Source: Pseudomonas sp. St316 (GTDB taxonomy: Bacteria > Pseudomonadota > Gammaproteobacteria > Pseudomonadales > Pseudomonadaceae). From it: DNA of 64,000 nt. Below the pieces are notes generated by a model. That model was not told the DNA's origin and did no database searches. It saw nothing but the letters and a program-made list of their open reading frames with translations. Below are positions 8,122 through 17,006 of this stretch, one piece after another. The stretch's first letter is position 1; each line of letters starts with the position of its first letter. Both the position numbers and the translations under genes were made by a program. The stretch lies in NCBI RefSeq assembly GCF_018325905.1, contig NZ_AP021901.1, positions 2,790,001-2,854,000 of the forward strand. Direction: 5' to 3'.

Positions 8122-9147
8122 TCAGGCGATCTCCGGCTGACGAAGGCGGGTTTCGATCCGTTGCACGGCGAGGGTCGGCTGGCGTTGCAGGCCACCGTTC
8201 CAGTTCAGCCGTGGCGCTGCCTGGCGGTCCAGTTGCAGTGGGCCGGCGCCACGGATCAGCAGCACCAGGGTGCAGTCCAGGTCGGGGCCGAAGTACAGGG
8301 CATAAAGGCTGGCGAGCAGCGGATGAGTCTCGCCGTTGGGCAGCAATCCGCTGGCTTGGCCCGTGGTCAGCGGGCCGAGGGTCAGGCGCACGCCGGCATG
8401 TTCGTCCCAGACGTGGGTGCCGGTCACCGCGTTGCGGCCCAGGCACAGGTTGCGCCCGCCCGGTTGCAAGCGGCTGCGGCTGGCCGGCGGGATTTCACGC
8501 CAGCCACCTTCGTAGGCGCTCAGCTCCACGGGCAGCCCGAACTGTTCACGGACAATCGCCGCGAACCCGTCCAGGGAGCGCCGACCATCGGCGTACAGCG
8601 CGGTGCAGGCCAGTACCGCCGAATCGGGTGCTGCCTGGCGCTCCTGCAAGGCCTTGGGCAGCAGGCCGGTCAACGCCCGCAGTTGTGCATGTACGGCGGA
8701 GGCGCCTGGGGCGGTAAAACCCACGGCGATGCGATGTTTGCGCATCACCTTGTAAAGCAGGCTGAGCAGGCGATGCTGGAACAGGTCGAGAAATTCCGCC
8801 GGGGCATGATCTTTCGCCCGTGCCCGTTGTTGCAGCCATTCCTGGTAGGCGTAGGGCAACGGGCCGTCGGGGCCGCCGAGGCCAAAGATCGGCGTGGTCA
8901 GGGTTGGCGGCAGGCCGGGTTCCTGGGCCAGGCCTTCCACTTCGCTGGCGGCGAACAGCGGCGTCAAGGGCCCGCGCAGACGCAAGGCTTCGGCGTGTGG
9001 CGCGGTGCCGCTGCCCAGGGGCTCGGCCTGGGGATGTTCACGTTCGAGCAACAGCAAGGCCTGAAGCCATTCGAAGCGTTGCGGGTCGCGCCGCAGGCGC
9101 TGGCTCAGGTTCAGAGCACCAGGGGTTTGCCGGCTTGGGGTTGCCAT
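8122..9147 (-). CDS. tssG: T6SS baseplate protein TssG
   Basis: This 341-residue protein is the expected TssG size. It begins MATPSRQTPGALNLSQRLRR and contains the TssG hallmarks FEWLQALLLLEREHPQ near the N-terminus, GLGGPDGPLPYAYQEWL in the middle, and a C-terminal arginine-rich beta segment. TssG bridges TssF and TssK in each baseplate wedge. Its start overlaps the tssF 3' end by 37 bp and it is followed by tssH after one base, so the three are translated as a block. Confidence 0.95.
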   Translation of the reverse strand: MATPSRQTPGALNLSQRLRRDPQRFEWLQALLLLEREHPQAEPLGSGTAPHAEALRLRGPLTPLFAASEVEGLAQEPGLPPTLTTPIFGLGGPDGPLPYAYQEWLQQRARAKDHAPAEFLDLFQHRLLSLLYKVMRKHRIAVGFTAPGASAVHAQLRALTGLLPKALQERQAAPDSAVLACTALYADGRRSLDGFAAIVREQFGLPVELSAYEGGWREIPPASRSRLQPGGRNLCLGRNAVTGTHVWDEHAGVRLTLGPLTTGQASGLLPNGETHPLLASLYALYFGPDLDCTLVLLIRGAGPLQLDRQAAPRLNWNGGLQRQPTLAVQRIETRLRQPEIA

Positions 9148-10901
9148 GTCTTCACCTCCTTGTCGGACTGGACCAGCACGGTGCGCACGAAGCGATTGGC
9201 GGTGGCATAAAGGGAAAAGAATTGCGCCAGCACCCCCGAGAACAGCACGGCGCTGCTACCAACGAAGTGTTGCGGGTCCAGTTGCAGGCGCACCTCCAGC
9301 CCGTTTCGCCAGCCGCGCCAGGCGTCTTCACCGATATGGGCAATGACCCGGTCGCAGCCCAGCCCCGATACCCCTTCGATCTGGCGATGGGCGCTGGCCT
9401 CGTCCCGCAGGTTGTGCAATTGGAGAATCTCGCGCAGTGCGTCCAATGCCTGGGGGCCTTCGACCAGCGACAAATGGTTGAGGGTCAATTGCGACACCAG
9501 CCGCCAGCGCGATTCGCCGTCCAGGCGCGGCAAGCTTTGTGGGCTGGGCGGGTTGCGCAGGCGCGCCCAGGCCACCGGCCCCGGGCGCTCGAAACCCAGC
9601 GGGGTGCCGGCGGGCAGGCTCTGGGCCAGATGGCGGTTGGTGCACAGCAGTTCGGCGGTGAGGCTGTAGTCGTGTGTATCGGCCAGCGGGTCGAACTGGG
9701 TGTCCACCAGGCTGACCATCAAGTCGGTGCCCAATCGGTTCGGGCTCATGCCACTGACCCGTCGGGCATGCCAATAACAGGTCTGATCGCTGCCGTGCTG
9801 GCTGCCGTAATAGGCCGGCACTTTGCGCACGCCCTGGCTGGACATGGCGCGCATGCCACGGATGCTGTGGATCTCGACGCTGTTTTCCCGATGACTGTCG
9901 GCCACCAGTCGATACTCGCTGCGGGTGCCGTCCGGGCGCAGCGGCTCGGAAGTCCTGGGAAACAGGTTGATCACCGGCGTGCAGCCCAGGGCGATGTCGC
10001 TGGCCTGCAGCGGAAGGCGGCTGGTGGGAGGGCAGTCGAAAACGATGTACAGGTACAACGACAGGCCGTCGCTGGTGGCGCCGGCCAGTGGCAGATCGAA
10101 GAAGCCGAATTTATCCGGGAAGGCAAAGTACTCGGCCAGCAGGCGCATGCCGGGATGCACGCCGTCTTCATCCGGCAGCAAGACCTGGTCACTGGTGAAG
10201 CCGACGATCTGTGGCAAGCCTGTCAGTGACTCCGGCACGCTGCCCGGTGCACCGGCCAGGACCTCGATGGCGTGCGCGCCCAGCAGGTCGTACAGCCCGG
10301 CGTTGATGATCGGTGACGCCGCCAAGTGGACCCGCAGCGAGTCGATTCCCAACGTCGACCACTGGCTTTCGCCCAGGCACCGCAGCTCCAGGCGCAAGGC
10401 CGAGCGTGCCCGGACCACTCCGGTCAGCGCTTGGGCTTCGTCGCTGCCCAGCAGCAATGCCTCGCTGATTTCCACCGGCCACAAATGCACGGCGGCGGTG
10501 GTGCGAAAGTGAATACTCTGACCCTTGTCCGTAGTGACGAACAACGGTGTGTCGCGGGGCAACGGGTAGCCCTCGTTCAAGTTGCCTTTGCTGGGGTCGG
10601 GTTCAAATTGCACGATGGCGCACGACGGCAAGGGTCGCATGGCCAACGGGTAAAGCTGTTCGAGCAGGGCATCGCTGAATTCGGCGTAGTCGTCGTCCAG
10701 TCGGCGTTGCAAGCGGGCGGCCAACAGTGCGAAGCCCTCAAGCAGGCGCTCGACGTGGGGATCGGGGCATTCGCCGGGGGACAGCTCCAGGCGACGGGCG
10801 ACCTTGGGGTAGCGCTCGGCGAACAGGCTTCCGGCATGCCGCAACCAGGTCAGTTCGCGTTGGTAATAGTCCAACAGTTGCGGGTCAATCGAGTCGCTCA
10901 T
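9111..10901 (-). CDS. tssF: T6SS baseplate protein TssF
   Basis: This 596-residue protein starts at the ATG giving MSDSIDPQLLDYYQRELTWL, the canonical TssF N-terminus; the longer open frame upstream is tssE sequence. Family features include RYPKVARRLEL, the PHVERLLEGFALLAARLQRRLDDDYAEF block, and the C-terminal LFSGVLAQFFSLYATANRF, typical of baseplate wedge proteins related to phage gp6. It overlaps tssE by 17 bp and tssG by 37 bp. Confidence 0.96.
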   Translation of the reverse strand: MSDSIDPQLLDYYQRELTWLRHAGSLFAERYPKVARRLELSPGECPDPHVERLLEGFALLAARLQRRLDDDYAEFSDALLEQLYPLAMRPLPSCAIVQFEPDPSKGNLNEGYPLPRDTPLFVTTDKGQSIHFRTTAAVHLWPVEISEALLLGSDEAQALTGVVRARSALRLELRCLGESQWSTLGIDSLRVHLAASPIINAGLYDLLGAHAIEVLAGAPGSVPESLTGLPQIVGFTSDQVLLPDEDGVHPGMRLLAEYFAFPDKFGFFDLPLAGATSDGLSLYLYIVFDCPPTSRLPLQASDIALGCTPVINLFPRTSEPLRPDGTRSEYRLVADSHRENSVEIHSIRGMRAMSSQGVRKVPAYYGSQHGSDQTCYWHARRVSGMSPNRLGTDLMVSLVDTQFDPLADTHDYSLTAELLCTNRHLAQSLPAGTPLGFERPGPVAWARLRNPPSPQSLPRLDGESRWRLVSQLTLNHLSLVEGPQALDALREILQLHNLRDEASAHRQIEGVSGLGCDRVIAHIGEDAWRGWRNGLEVRLQLDPQHFVGSSAVLFSGVLAQFFSLYATANRFVRTVLVQSDKEVKTWQPQAGKPLVL

Positions 10902-11328
10902 GTCGTACCTCAAGGCCGTCGCCGGCGTGCTCGATGACAAAGGCCACCGGCCAGGCATGCAGGTCGCCGCGCAGCTCGCCCAGCAGCCGTATGCACAGTT
11001 GCTGCGGATGGCCCGGCACCGGGCAGACCTCGACCTCGCCCAGGCGCAGGCGAGGTTCGAAGTGGGTGATGGCCTGGCGGATTTCCCGGGTCAGTTGGCG
11101 CCGGTCATCGCTGCGCTGCTGTTGCAGCGCGGTCCAGTCGGCGATGCCGTAGTCCAGGATGCTCGGCGGTTCGGTCAGCGCCCGTGAGCCGCGTCGGGTA
11201 TTGAACAGGCGCGACAGCTCGGCATGCACCGAGTCTTGCAACGCCTGTCGGTCGAACGTCCGCCCGGTATCGTTCGCCGGGCTGGCCAGGCGGTCGAACA
11301 GGGGCGGACGCAGCCCGAAGCCAGCCAT
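10885..11328 (-). CDS. tssE: T6SS baseplate protein TssE (gp25-like)
   Basis: This 147-residue protein begins MAGFGLRPPLFDRL and has the gp25/lysozyme-like core: HAELSRLFNTRRGS, PSILDYGIADW and REIRQAITHFEPRLRLGEVEV. These are the conserved TssE segments that nucleate sheath polymerisation. It starts 12 bp after the hcp stop and overlaps the tssF start by 17 bp. Confidence 0.95.
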   Translation of the reverse strand: MAGFGLRPPLFDRLASPANDTGRTFDRQALQDSVHAELSRLFNTRRGSRALTEPPSILDYGIADWTALQQQRSDDRRQLTREIRQAITHFEPRLRLGEVEVCPVPGHPQQLCIRLLGELRGDLHAWPVAFVIEHAGDGLEVRHERLD

Positions 11329-11340
11329 GGGCCCGTTTCC

Positions 11341-11838
11341 CTACTTGGTCATTTTGTTGGCGGCCAGGTCCCAGGTCGTGCCCGCCGTGCCTTCCTTGGT
11401 GCCATCGTCTTTTTGCGCGGTGAGCTCCCATTTGATCTTGGTGAAGTTCAGCGACAGGGTTTCCACCGGTTTGCCGCCGGTGCCGCCGCTGACACTGACG
11501 TTGGACAGCACGACGTTGGTCAGGGTGTAGATGATGAACGGCATGAGTTTGCCGCTACCCTCGGCGGCATTGCGGCCAATGGTGATGACGGCTTGCGGGA
11601 TCGGTTTACCGGCGCAGCAATACTCGTTGAGCGAAGGGGTAGAGCTGTCGATGAATTTAGTCAGGGTGAATTCGCCGATATGGGGCCGGCCGGAGGTACG
11701 CTCCGAGTTGCTGACGTCGTTGGTGACCTGCATTGCCACGTTATGGCTGTAGGACATGACCTCGATCTTGTCCGTGAACCCCTCCAGCAGGCTGTCGCCC
11801 TTGATGTCGCCGCCGAGGTCGAGAATGATTGCATCCAT
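11341..11838 (-). CDS. hcp: T6SS tube protein Hcp (TssD)
   Basis: This 165-residue Hcp forms the hexameric inner tube. It starts MDAIILDLGGDIKGDSLLEG, and the middle has IEVMSYSHNVAMQV and GEFTLTKFIDSSTPSLNEYC, classical Hcp sequences. GGAG stands about 10 bases before the ATG. There is no C-terminal extension, so it is a structural Hcp and not an effector fusion. It is separated from tssC by a 246-bp gap holding repeats, unlike the tight spacing downstream, so it may have its own promoter (inference). Confidence 0.97.
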   Translation of the reverse strand: MDAIILDLGGDIKGDSLLEGFTDKIEVMSYSHNVAMQVTNDVSNSERTSGRPHIGEFTLTKFIDSSTPSLNEYCCAGKPIPQAVITIGRNAAEGSGKLMPFIIYTLTNVVLSNVSVSGGTGGKPVETLSLNFTKIKWELTAQKDDGTKEGTAGTTWDLAANKMTK

Positions 11839-11904
11839 TGTGTGGAACTCCTGAAAAAGACGAAATGGGTGGTGCCCAATACCGATCCGTTAAAGACGAA
11901 CGCC

Positions 11905-12076
11905 GAACCTGTGGCGAGGGAACTTGCTCCCGCCGGACTGCGCTGTAGGAGCTGTCGAGTGAAGCGAGGCTGCGACCTTTCCACTACCCATTGAATCGAA
12001 AGCGAAAGATCAAGATCAAAAGATCGCAGCCTTCGGCAGCCCCTACACATAGCCCAGTGGGAGCTTGCTCCCTTGC
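11905..12076. repeat. Mixed palindromic repeats between tssC and hcp
   Basis: The tssC-hcp gap holds GTAGGAGCTGTCGAGTGAAG, GAGGCTGCGACCTTT, an A-rich GAAAGATCAAGATCAAAAGA block and GATCGCAGCCTTCGGCAGCC. This is the same repeat family found at 28580. Half-elements related to the GTGGCGAGG and GGGAGCTTGCTCCC families flank it at 11911 and 12058. It interrupts an otherwise compact operon. Confidence 0.7.
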
Positions 12077-12084
12077 CAAGGCGG

Positions 12085-13566
12085 TCAGGCAGCTACCGGT
12101 GGCGGCAGGGTCGCCACCAGGCGGATCGAGGCGGTCAGCTCCTCCAGCTGGAAGTGTGGCCGCAGGAACACCGTGGCCTTGTAGGCGCCTGGCTTGCCGG
12201 CCACTTCCGTCACGTCCACCCGCGCTTCGCGCAACGGGTACTGCGCCTTGATTTCTTGCGGCGCGTTGTCGTTGATCAGCACGTAGTCGGCGATCCAGTT
12301 GTTGAGGTAGGTCTGCACGTTGTCGCGGGTCATGAAACTGCCGACCTTGTCACGCATGATCACCTTCAGGTAATGGGCGAAGCGCGAGGCCGCGAGTACA
12401 TACGGCAACATCGCCGAGATCCGCGCGTTGGCGTTGGCCTCATTGGTGTTGTAGAGCTTGGCCTTGTTGGTGGTCTGGCCGCCGAAGAACACCGCCACGT
12501 CGCTGTTTTTCTTGTGGCACAGGGAGATGAAACCCAGGTCGTTGAGTTCTTTTTCGCGACGGTCGGTGATCGCCACTTCGGTCGGGCATTTGAGCGACAG
12601 ATCCCCGGAACTGGTGCGGAACGTATGGGCTGGCAGGCCTTCGACCGCGCCACCGCCCTCGGCCCCGCGAATGGCTGCGCACCAGCCATATTTGGCGAAG
12701 GCTTCGGTGATGCGTTGCGCCAGGGTCCAGGCGGCGTTGCCCCACAGGTATTTGCTGTGGTCGGTGCCGTTGACGTCTTCGACGTAGTTGATGCCTTCCA
12801 CCGGCAGCGTGTCCGGGCCGTACGGCAGGCGCAGCAGGAAGTGCGGCAACACCAGGGACACGTAGCGCGAGTCTTCGCTTTCACGGAAGGCGCGCCACTT
12901 GATCAGCTCCTGGCTCTCGAAAATCTTCGACAGGTCCCTGGGGATCGCCAGTTCGGTGAAGCTGGTCATGTCGAACAACCGCGGGCTGGCGGCAGCAATG
13001 AACGGGGCATGCGCGGCGGCGGCGACGTTCGAGAGTTTTTCCAGCAGGCCGATGTCCTGCGGGTGGCGGCCAAAGGTGTAGTCACCCACCAGCAGGCTGA
13101 ACGGGTGCCCGCCGAAGGTGCCGTATTCTTCCTCGTAGATTTTCTTGAACAGCGCGCTCTGGTCGAATTCGACGGCTTTTTCCAGATCGTTCTGCAGTTC
13201 TTTCTGGGTGACGTTGAGCAGGCGCAATTTGAGCCGGGTGCTGGTTTCGGTGTTCTGCACCAGCAGGTGCAGGCCGCGCCAGGAGGCTTCGAGTTTCTGC
13301 AGGTCGGGGTGGTGCAGCACTTCGTTGAGCTGGGCGCTGATCAACTGGTCGATCTGGCTGATGCGGTCGTTGATCATCGCCACGGTGTCCTTGTCGATGG
13401 CCATGCCTTCGTCGAGAACCTGGGTGGCGAATTCGGCCAGCATGTCTCGGGCGTAGTCTTGCTGGCTGTCGTCGTGGGCCATGCGGCCTTCGGCGATGAT
13501 CTTGTCCAGCAGGGACAGGGTCTGGGTCGTGCTCTCGCTGGTTTGAGCGCTGGATGAAGCAGGCAT
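12085..13566 (-). CDS. tssC: T6SS contractile sheath large subunit TssC
   Basis: This 493-residue protein is the large sheath subunit. Conserved blocks include DQLISAQLNEVLHHPDLQKL and EASWRGLHLLVQNTETS near the N-terminus, GHPFSLLVGDYTFGRHPQDI, and a C-terminal segment with FAHYLKVIMRDKVGSFMTR. It pairs with TssB in handshake fashion to build the sheath that TssH later dismantles. It starts 29 bp after tssB. Confidence 0.97.
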   Translation of the reverse strand: MPASSSAQTSESTTQTLSLLDKIIAEGRMAHDDSQQDYARDMLAEFATQVLDEGMAIDKDTVAMINDRISQIDQLISAQLNEVLHHPDLQKLEASWRGLHLLVQNTETSTRLKLRLLNVTQKELQNDLEKAVEFDQSALFKKIYEEEYGTFGGHPFSLLVGDYTFGRHPQDIGLLEKLSNVAAAAHAPFIAAASPRLFDMTSFTELAIPRDLSKIFESQELIKWRAFRESEDSRYVSLVLPHFLLRLPYGPDTLPVEGINYVEDVNGTDHSKYLWGNAAWTLAQRITEAFAKYGWCAAIRGAEGGGAVEGLPAHTFRTSSGDLSLKCPTEVAITDRREKELNDLGFISLCHKKNSDVAVFFGGQTTNKAKLYNTNEANANARISAMLPYVLAASRFAHYLKVIMRDKVGSFMTRDNVQTYLNNWIADYVLINDNAPQEIKAQYPLREARVDVTEVAGKPGAYKATVFLRPHFQLEELTASIRLVATLPPPVAA

Positions 13567-13595
13567 GGTGTTATCTCCCTTAATGATGCGCGCGA

Positions 13596-14156
13596 TCAGG
13601 CCTGTGGTTCGGCCGGGGCAGGGTCATCGTTGGCGGCCACGGCGGGTAGCTCTGGCGGAACGTCCTGGGGCCGGGCCGACTTGATTTCTTGCAGGCCTTC
13701 GGTGTTGGCGATCACGTCACGCAGCAGCTTGTCCAGGTCGTCGTTGCCATCGAGTTTGGTCAACAGGTCCCGCAGGCGTTGGCGCGCTTCGAACAACCGA
13801 CGCAGCGGCGTGACCTGCTCCACGACCTTGACCGGGTCGAAGTCGTCGATGTGACGGAAGTTGAGTTCGATGTTGAGCTTGCTGTCGTCGCCGCTGAGGG
13901 TGTTGTTCACCTGGAGCGTGGCGCGGGGGGAGATGGAGGCGAGCACCTCGTTGAAATTATCCCGATCGATTTCGGTAAAGCGCCGCTCATTGAGCTTGGG
14001 CAGCGGGTCCACTGGCTTGCCTGAGAGGTCGGCCAGAATGCCGACCACCAATGGCAATTCTTTTTTCTCGATGGCGTTGCCGATCTCCACGTCATAGGTG
14101 ATCTGGACGCGGGGAGGACGGACTCTGTCGAGCTTGTGCTGGGTACTTTCTGCCAT
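13596..14156 (-). CDS. tssB: T6SS contractile sheath small subunit TssB
   Basis: This 186-residue protein is the first gene of the minus-strand T6SS operon. Signature segments are PRVQITYDVEIGNAIEKKEL, LPLVVGILADLSGKP and FTEIDRDNFNEVLASISPRA. A GGAG sequence lies nine bases before the ATG. A Pro/Ala-rich tail (QDVPPELPAVAANDDPAPAE) follows the sheath domain. It faces tssJ across a 224-bp region. Confidence 0.97.
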   Translation of the reverse strand: MAESTQHKLDRVRPPRVQITYDVEIGNAIEKKELPLVVGILADLSGKPVDPLPKLNERRFTEIDRDNFNEVLASISPRATLQVNNTLSGDDSKLNIELNFRHIDDFDPVKVVEQVTPLRRLFEARQRLRDLLTKLDGNDDLDKLLRDVIANTEGLQEIKSARPQDVPPELPAVAANDDPAPAEPQA

Positions 14157-14380
14157 GGCGGCCGACTCCGATGCATGTGTGGGCGCAATGCATCGGGAGT
14201 CCCGCTCATCGCATTCCCTTGCTGATCCGCAGGTTGCAAATGGAGGGCAGAAAACCTGTCATTCCCTTGACGAACCTGGTGCATTCGACCGTGTGGGCCG
14301 AACTACCCAAGACGCTAGAACAGGTCTATAAAAAAGCAAGCAAAAACAATTTTTGACCGCTGAGAAAAGGAAAATTCATT
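14157..14380. promoter_or_regulatory. Divergent control region between the two T6SS operons
   Basis: This is the only sizeable gap between the diverging tssB and tssJ operons, so both promoters should be here. The tssJ-proximal half is A/T-rich (GTCTATAAAAAAGCAAGC near 14325). A TTGACG hexamer occurs at 14267 but no well-spaced -10 box accompanies it. I see no convincing sigma-54 site or long operator palindrome. Confidence 0.55.
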
Positions 14381-14830
14381 TTGCGTGGGTTTTTTTTCGG
14401 ATTTTTTTTGAGCCTGGCACTCACCGGTTGCTCGCTTTTTGCGCCCAGTGTCGACCTGGACAGCCTGACCCTGGACGTGGCGCCGCGTGCCAATGACGAC
14501 ACACCGATCGCGGTGGATTTCATTGCGGTGAACGACCCGGACTTGCTCAAGCAACTGTCGGGCATCACCGCCAGCCAATGGTTTGCTGAGCGCGAACAGT
14601 TCCAGCGCGACTATCGTCAACTCATGTCGGTGTGGGGGCTGGAGCTGGTTCCGGGGCAATTCATCGACCGCCAACCCTTCCCGTTGGAGGGCCGGCGCGC
14701 CGCTGGACTTTTGGTCTTCGCCAGCTATAACACTCCCGGAGCCCACCGGCTTCGGTTGGACGATCAGCGCGAGGCCTGGCTGAAGTTCGACAGTCGCGAG
14801 ATGACCCTCGTGAATGATGGGGTTCGATGA
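14381..14830 (+). CDS. tssJ: T6SS outer-membrane lipoprotein TssJ-like
   Basis: This is a 149-residue lipoprotein. A short basic start, a Phe-rich hydrophobic stretch and the lipobox LALTGC place the lipidated Cys at residue 17. The body has the TssJ-like pattern of paired beta strands (VDLDSLTLDVAPRAND, PIAVDFIAVNDPDLL). It is shorter and more divergent than classical TssJ, but position ahead of tssK-tssL-tssM supports the call. No ATG is available in frame; TTG at 14381 is used, with GAAAAGG about 10 bases upstream, suggesting modest translation. TssJ anchors the TssLM complex to the outer membrane. Confidence 0.85.
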   Translation: MRGFFFGFFLSLALTGCSLFAPSVDLDSLTLDVAPRANDDTPIAVDFIAVNDPDLLKQLSGITASQWFAEREQFQRDYRQLMSVWGLELVPGQFIDRQPFPLEGRRAAGLLVFASYNTPGAHRLRLDDQREAWLKFDSREMTLVNDGVR

Positions 14831-14894
14831 CAGCCAGCCTTGAGTGACCGCGGGCCGCCCTGCGCGGCGACATTGGAATGTCGAAGGGAGTCGT

Positions 14895-16226
14895 ATGAGT
14901 CTGTTACCTGACGCGGTGTGCTGGCATGAGGGCATGCAGTTGCTGCCCCAGCATTTTCAGTTGCAAGGGCTGCGCGCCGAAGCTTTGGCTGCGTATTTTG
15001 CCGGGGCCTGCAACCCCTGGTTCTGGGGCGTCAGCCAGTTGGAAGTCGACCCCTCGGCCCTTAGCGCCGGCCAGATAAGGCTGGTGCAACTGCAAGGTAC
15101 CTTGCCGGACGGCTTGCCGGTCAACCTGCAGGCTGGCGTCGGGCCGACCCTGGAGCTGGACATCGGCGAGGCGATCGACAAGACCGACGACGCCACTGTG
15201 ACGGTGTACCTGGCCGTCAGCCCACTGTGGCGCGCCGGGCAATTGGTGCCGCTCAAGGGGCGCCTGCAATCGGTGGTCGGCGAGGCGTTGCCGGACCTCA
15301 CCAGCGGTGCATTTCCCGAGTCGATCACTGTCTGGCGTCCCAACCCGAGGTTATGCACGCAACTGAGCAAGGCCGATTCGATCTGCCTGCCGCTGTTGCG
15401 CATCCGCAAGGAGGGCGGTGGTTTCTGGCGCGTGCCCTACACCCCGCCAACGCCGATCCTGTTGCCGGAGTCGGCCCTCGGTCGGCGGGTTGCCGGGGTG
15501 TGCGCCCGGGCCCGGGAAAAGTGCATGTTTCTCGCTGGCCGCTTGCGTCAGGCCCAGGCGGCCGGCAACCAGGACGATGCCATGGAGATCCGCCGGCAAT
15601 TGACCGCCTTGTGGGCGCGCTTGCCGGAAGTCGAAGGCGCGTTGAACACTCGGGTGGCAACACCCCAGGCGCTCTATGGTTTGCTGCTTGGGCTGGCCGG
15701 GAGCTGGTCGGCCCTCGATCCACTGGCGGGCGTCCCGGCCTTCGCTCCGCTGGATTTCCTCGAATTGCAGCGCGGCTACGAGCCGTTGCTCGACTGGCTG
15801 GAAACCACCCTGGAACTGGTTCGTGCCGGCTATCGCAGCCTGGCCTTCGAACGCAATGATCAGGTCTTCTCGATCCAGTTGCCTGACGACCAACCGGACC
15901 AACGCCTGGTGATCGGCCTGCGCATGCCCAACGGCGCCAGCGAGCAGGCGGCGGGCGAGTGGTTGCGCGGGGCGATCATCGCGTCGGCGCGGCACATCCC
16001 GCTGCTGAGCCGACAACGCATGAGCGGTCTGCCCCACCAGGCCATGAGCCGCAACGAACAGGTGGCCTACAGCGTGGGCGACGACACTCGTTTGTTTGTC
16101 GTGGCCGCCAGCGGGCAATGGTTCGACGCGCAATTGCCGCTGCACATCGTGGCGCCGGCATCGGCCCAGGCCAGTAGCCCGTGGCAAGTGGTGTTGTTCG
16201 TGGCGCAAGCCAGTGAAAGTGCCTGA
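14895..16226 (+). CDS. tssK: T6SS baseplate-membrane connector TssK
   Basis: This 443-residue protein begins MSLLPDAVCWHEGMQLLPQH, the canonical TssK N-terminus (W-x-EGM-x-L-x-PQHF). The start is the ATG after GAAGGGAGTCGT; the upstream frame extension is intergenic. Later conserved parts include LPLLRIRKEGGGFWRVPYTP, ALYGLLLGLAGSWSALDP and a C-terminal receptor-binding domain with VAYSVGDDTRLFVVAASG. TssK links baseplate wedges (TssEFG) to TssL/TssM. It is followed by tssL after 18 bp. Confidence 0.97.
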   Translation: MSLLPDAVCWHEGMQLLPQHFQLQGLRAEALAAYFAGACNPWFWGVSQLEVDPSALSAGQIRLVQLQGTLPDGLPVNLQAGVGPTLELDIGEAIDKTDDATVTVYLAVSPLWRAGQLVPLKGRLQSVVGEALPDLTSGAFPESITVWRPNPRLCTQLSKADSICLPLLRIRKEGGGFWRVPYTPPTPILLPESALGRRVAGVCARAREKCMFLAGRLRQAQAAGNQDDAMEIRRQLTALWARLPEVEGALNTRVATPQALYGLLLGLAGSWSALDPLAGVPAFAPLDFLELQRGYEPLLDWLETTLELVRAGYRSLAFERNDQVFSIQLPDDQPDQRLVIGLRMPNGASEQAAGEWLRGAIIASARHIPLLSRQRMSGLPHQAMSRNEQVAYSVGDDTRLFVVAASGQWFDAQLPLHIVAPASAQASSPWQVVLFVAQASESA

Positions 16227-16244
16227 TCGCAAAAGGGGAGTCGT

Positions 16245-17006
16245 ATGCCTGATGGAAGTGGCGGGGCGGTTCGGAGTCTGCATGAGGCGCCGCTGAGCAG
16301 CGCTTTTCGCCAGGCCTGGCTGAAGTGGTCCCAGGAGTGGCAAGACTTGCCCAAGGACAGCGACCCTGCGGTATTGGTCAATCGGGTGGTGGAGTTTTCC
16401 GGGCGCAGCGCCCAGCGTCTGTGGCGGGTGGCCTTCGCCACCGTCGGCGATGCCGCTACCGAGCAGGTCAAGTCGCTGGTCTATGCCTTCGTGGCGCTGG
16501 TGGACGAAACCTTGCTGTTCAGCCCGTGGCCCGGACAACTGGCCTGGCAGCAGCACCCTCTGGAGTCACGCATGTATGCCAGTCGCCAGGCCGGTGAGCG
16601 CTTGCCGGCGGCGATCAAGAAACTGCTGGACGAGCAGATGCCCGGCACCCGAGACCTGGCGAATGTCTACCTGCAATGCCTGATCCTCGGGTTTCAGGGG
16701 CGATTGCGTGGCGAGCCCGGTCAGGTTCAGCATGAGAAATGGCGCCTGGCGTTGTTCACGTTTGCCTGGCAGCACGAACCCGATTATGTCGATGTCAGCC
16801 AGCGCCTGGCGCTGTCTTCGGCAACGCCGCCCGTGCGCATGCCGGTGCAGCAATCGCTGCCGGACGGCTTTCGCCTGGGGCTGGCGATCCTGGCGATGGT
16901 GTTGTTGCTGACCGGGTTGGGGCAGGTGTTCTGGCGTGACATTCGTTTGGAACTCGAACCGGTGTTGCAATTGAACGAATCGGTGGTTCAGGAGCAGGAC
17001 TCATGA
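16245..17006 (+). CDS. tssL: T6SS inner-membrane protein TssL (DotU family, short form)
   Basis: This 253-residue DotU-type protein has the cytoplasmic helical hook domain (LVYAFVALVDETLLFSPWPG at ~78-97, ANVYLQCLILGFQGRLRG at ~139-156) and one C-terminal transmembrane helix (~210-229). There is no OmpA-like peptidoglycan-binding extension, so peptidoglycan anchoring must come from another component. Its TGA overlaps the tssM ATG by four bases. Confidence 0.96.
   Translation: MPDGSGGAVRSLHEAPLSSAFRQAWLKWSQEWQDLPKDSDPAVLVNRVVEFSGRSAQRLWRVAFATVGDAATEQVKSLVYAFVALVDETLLFSPWPGQLAWQQHPLESRMYASRQAGERLPAAIKKLLDEQMPGTRDLANVYLQCLILGFQGRLRGEPGQVQHEKWRLALFTFAWQHEPDYVDVSQRLALSSATPPVRMPVQQSLPDGFRLGLAILAMVLLLTGLGQVFWRDIRLELEPVLQLNESVVQEQDS

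Noticed and set aside
14414-14434. Sigma-54-like promoter TGGCAC...TTGC at the start of tssJ
   Set aside because: The spacing between the GG and GC elements is two bases too long, and the site lies inside the tssJ signal-peptide codons.
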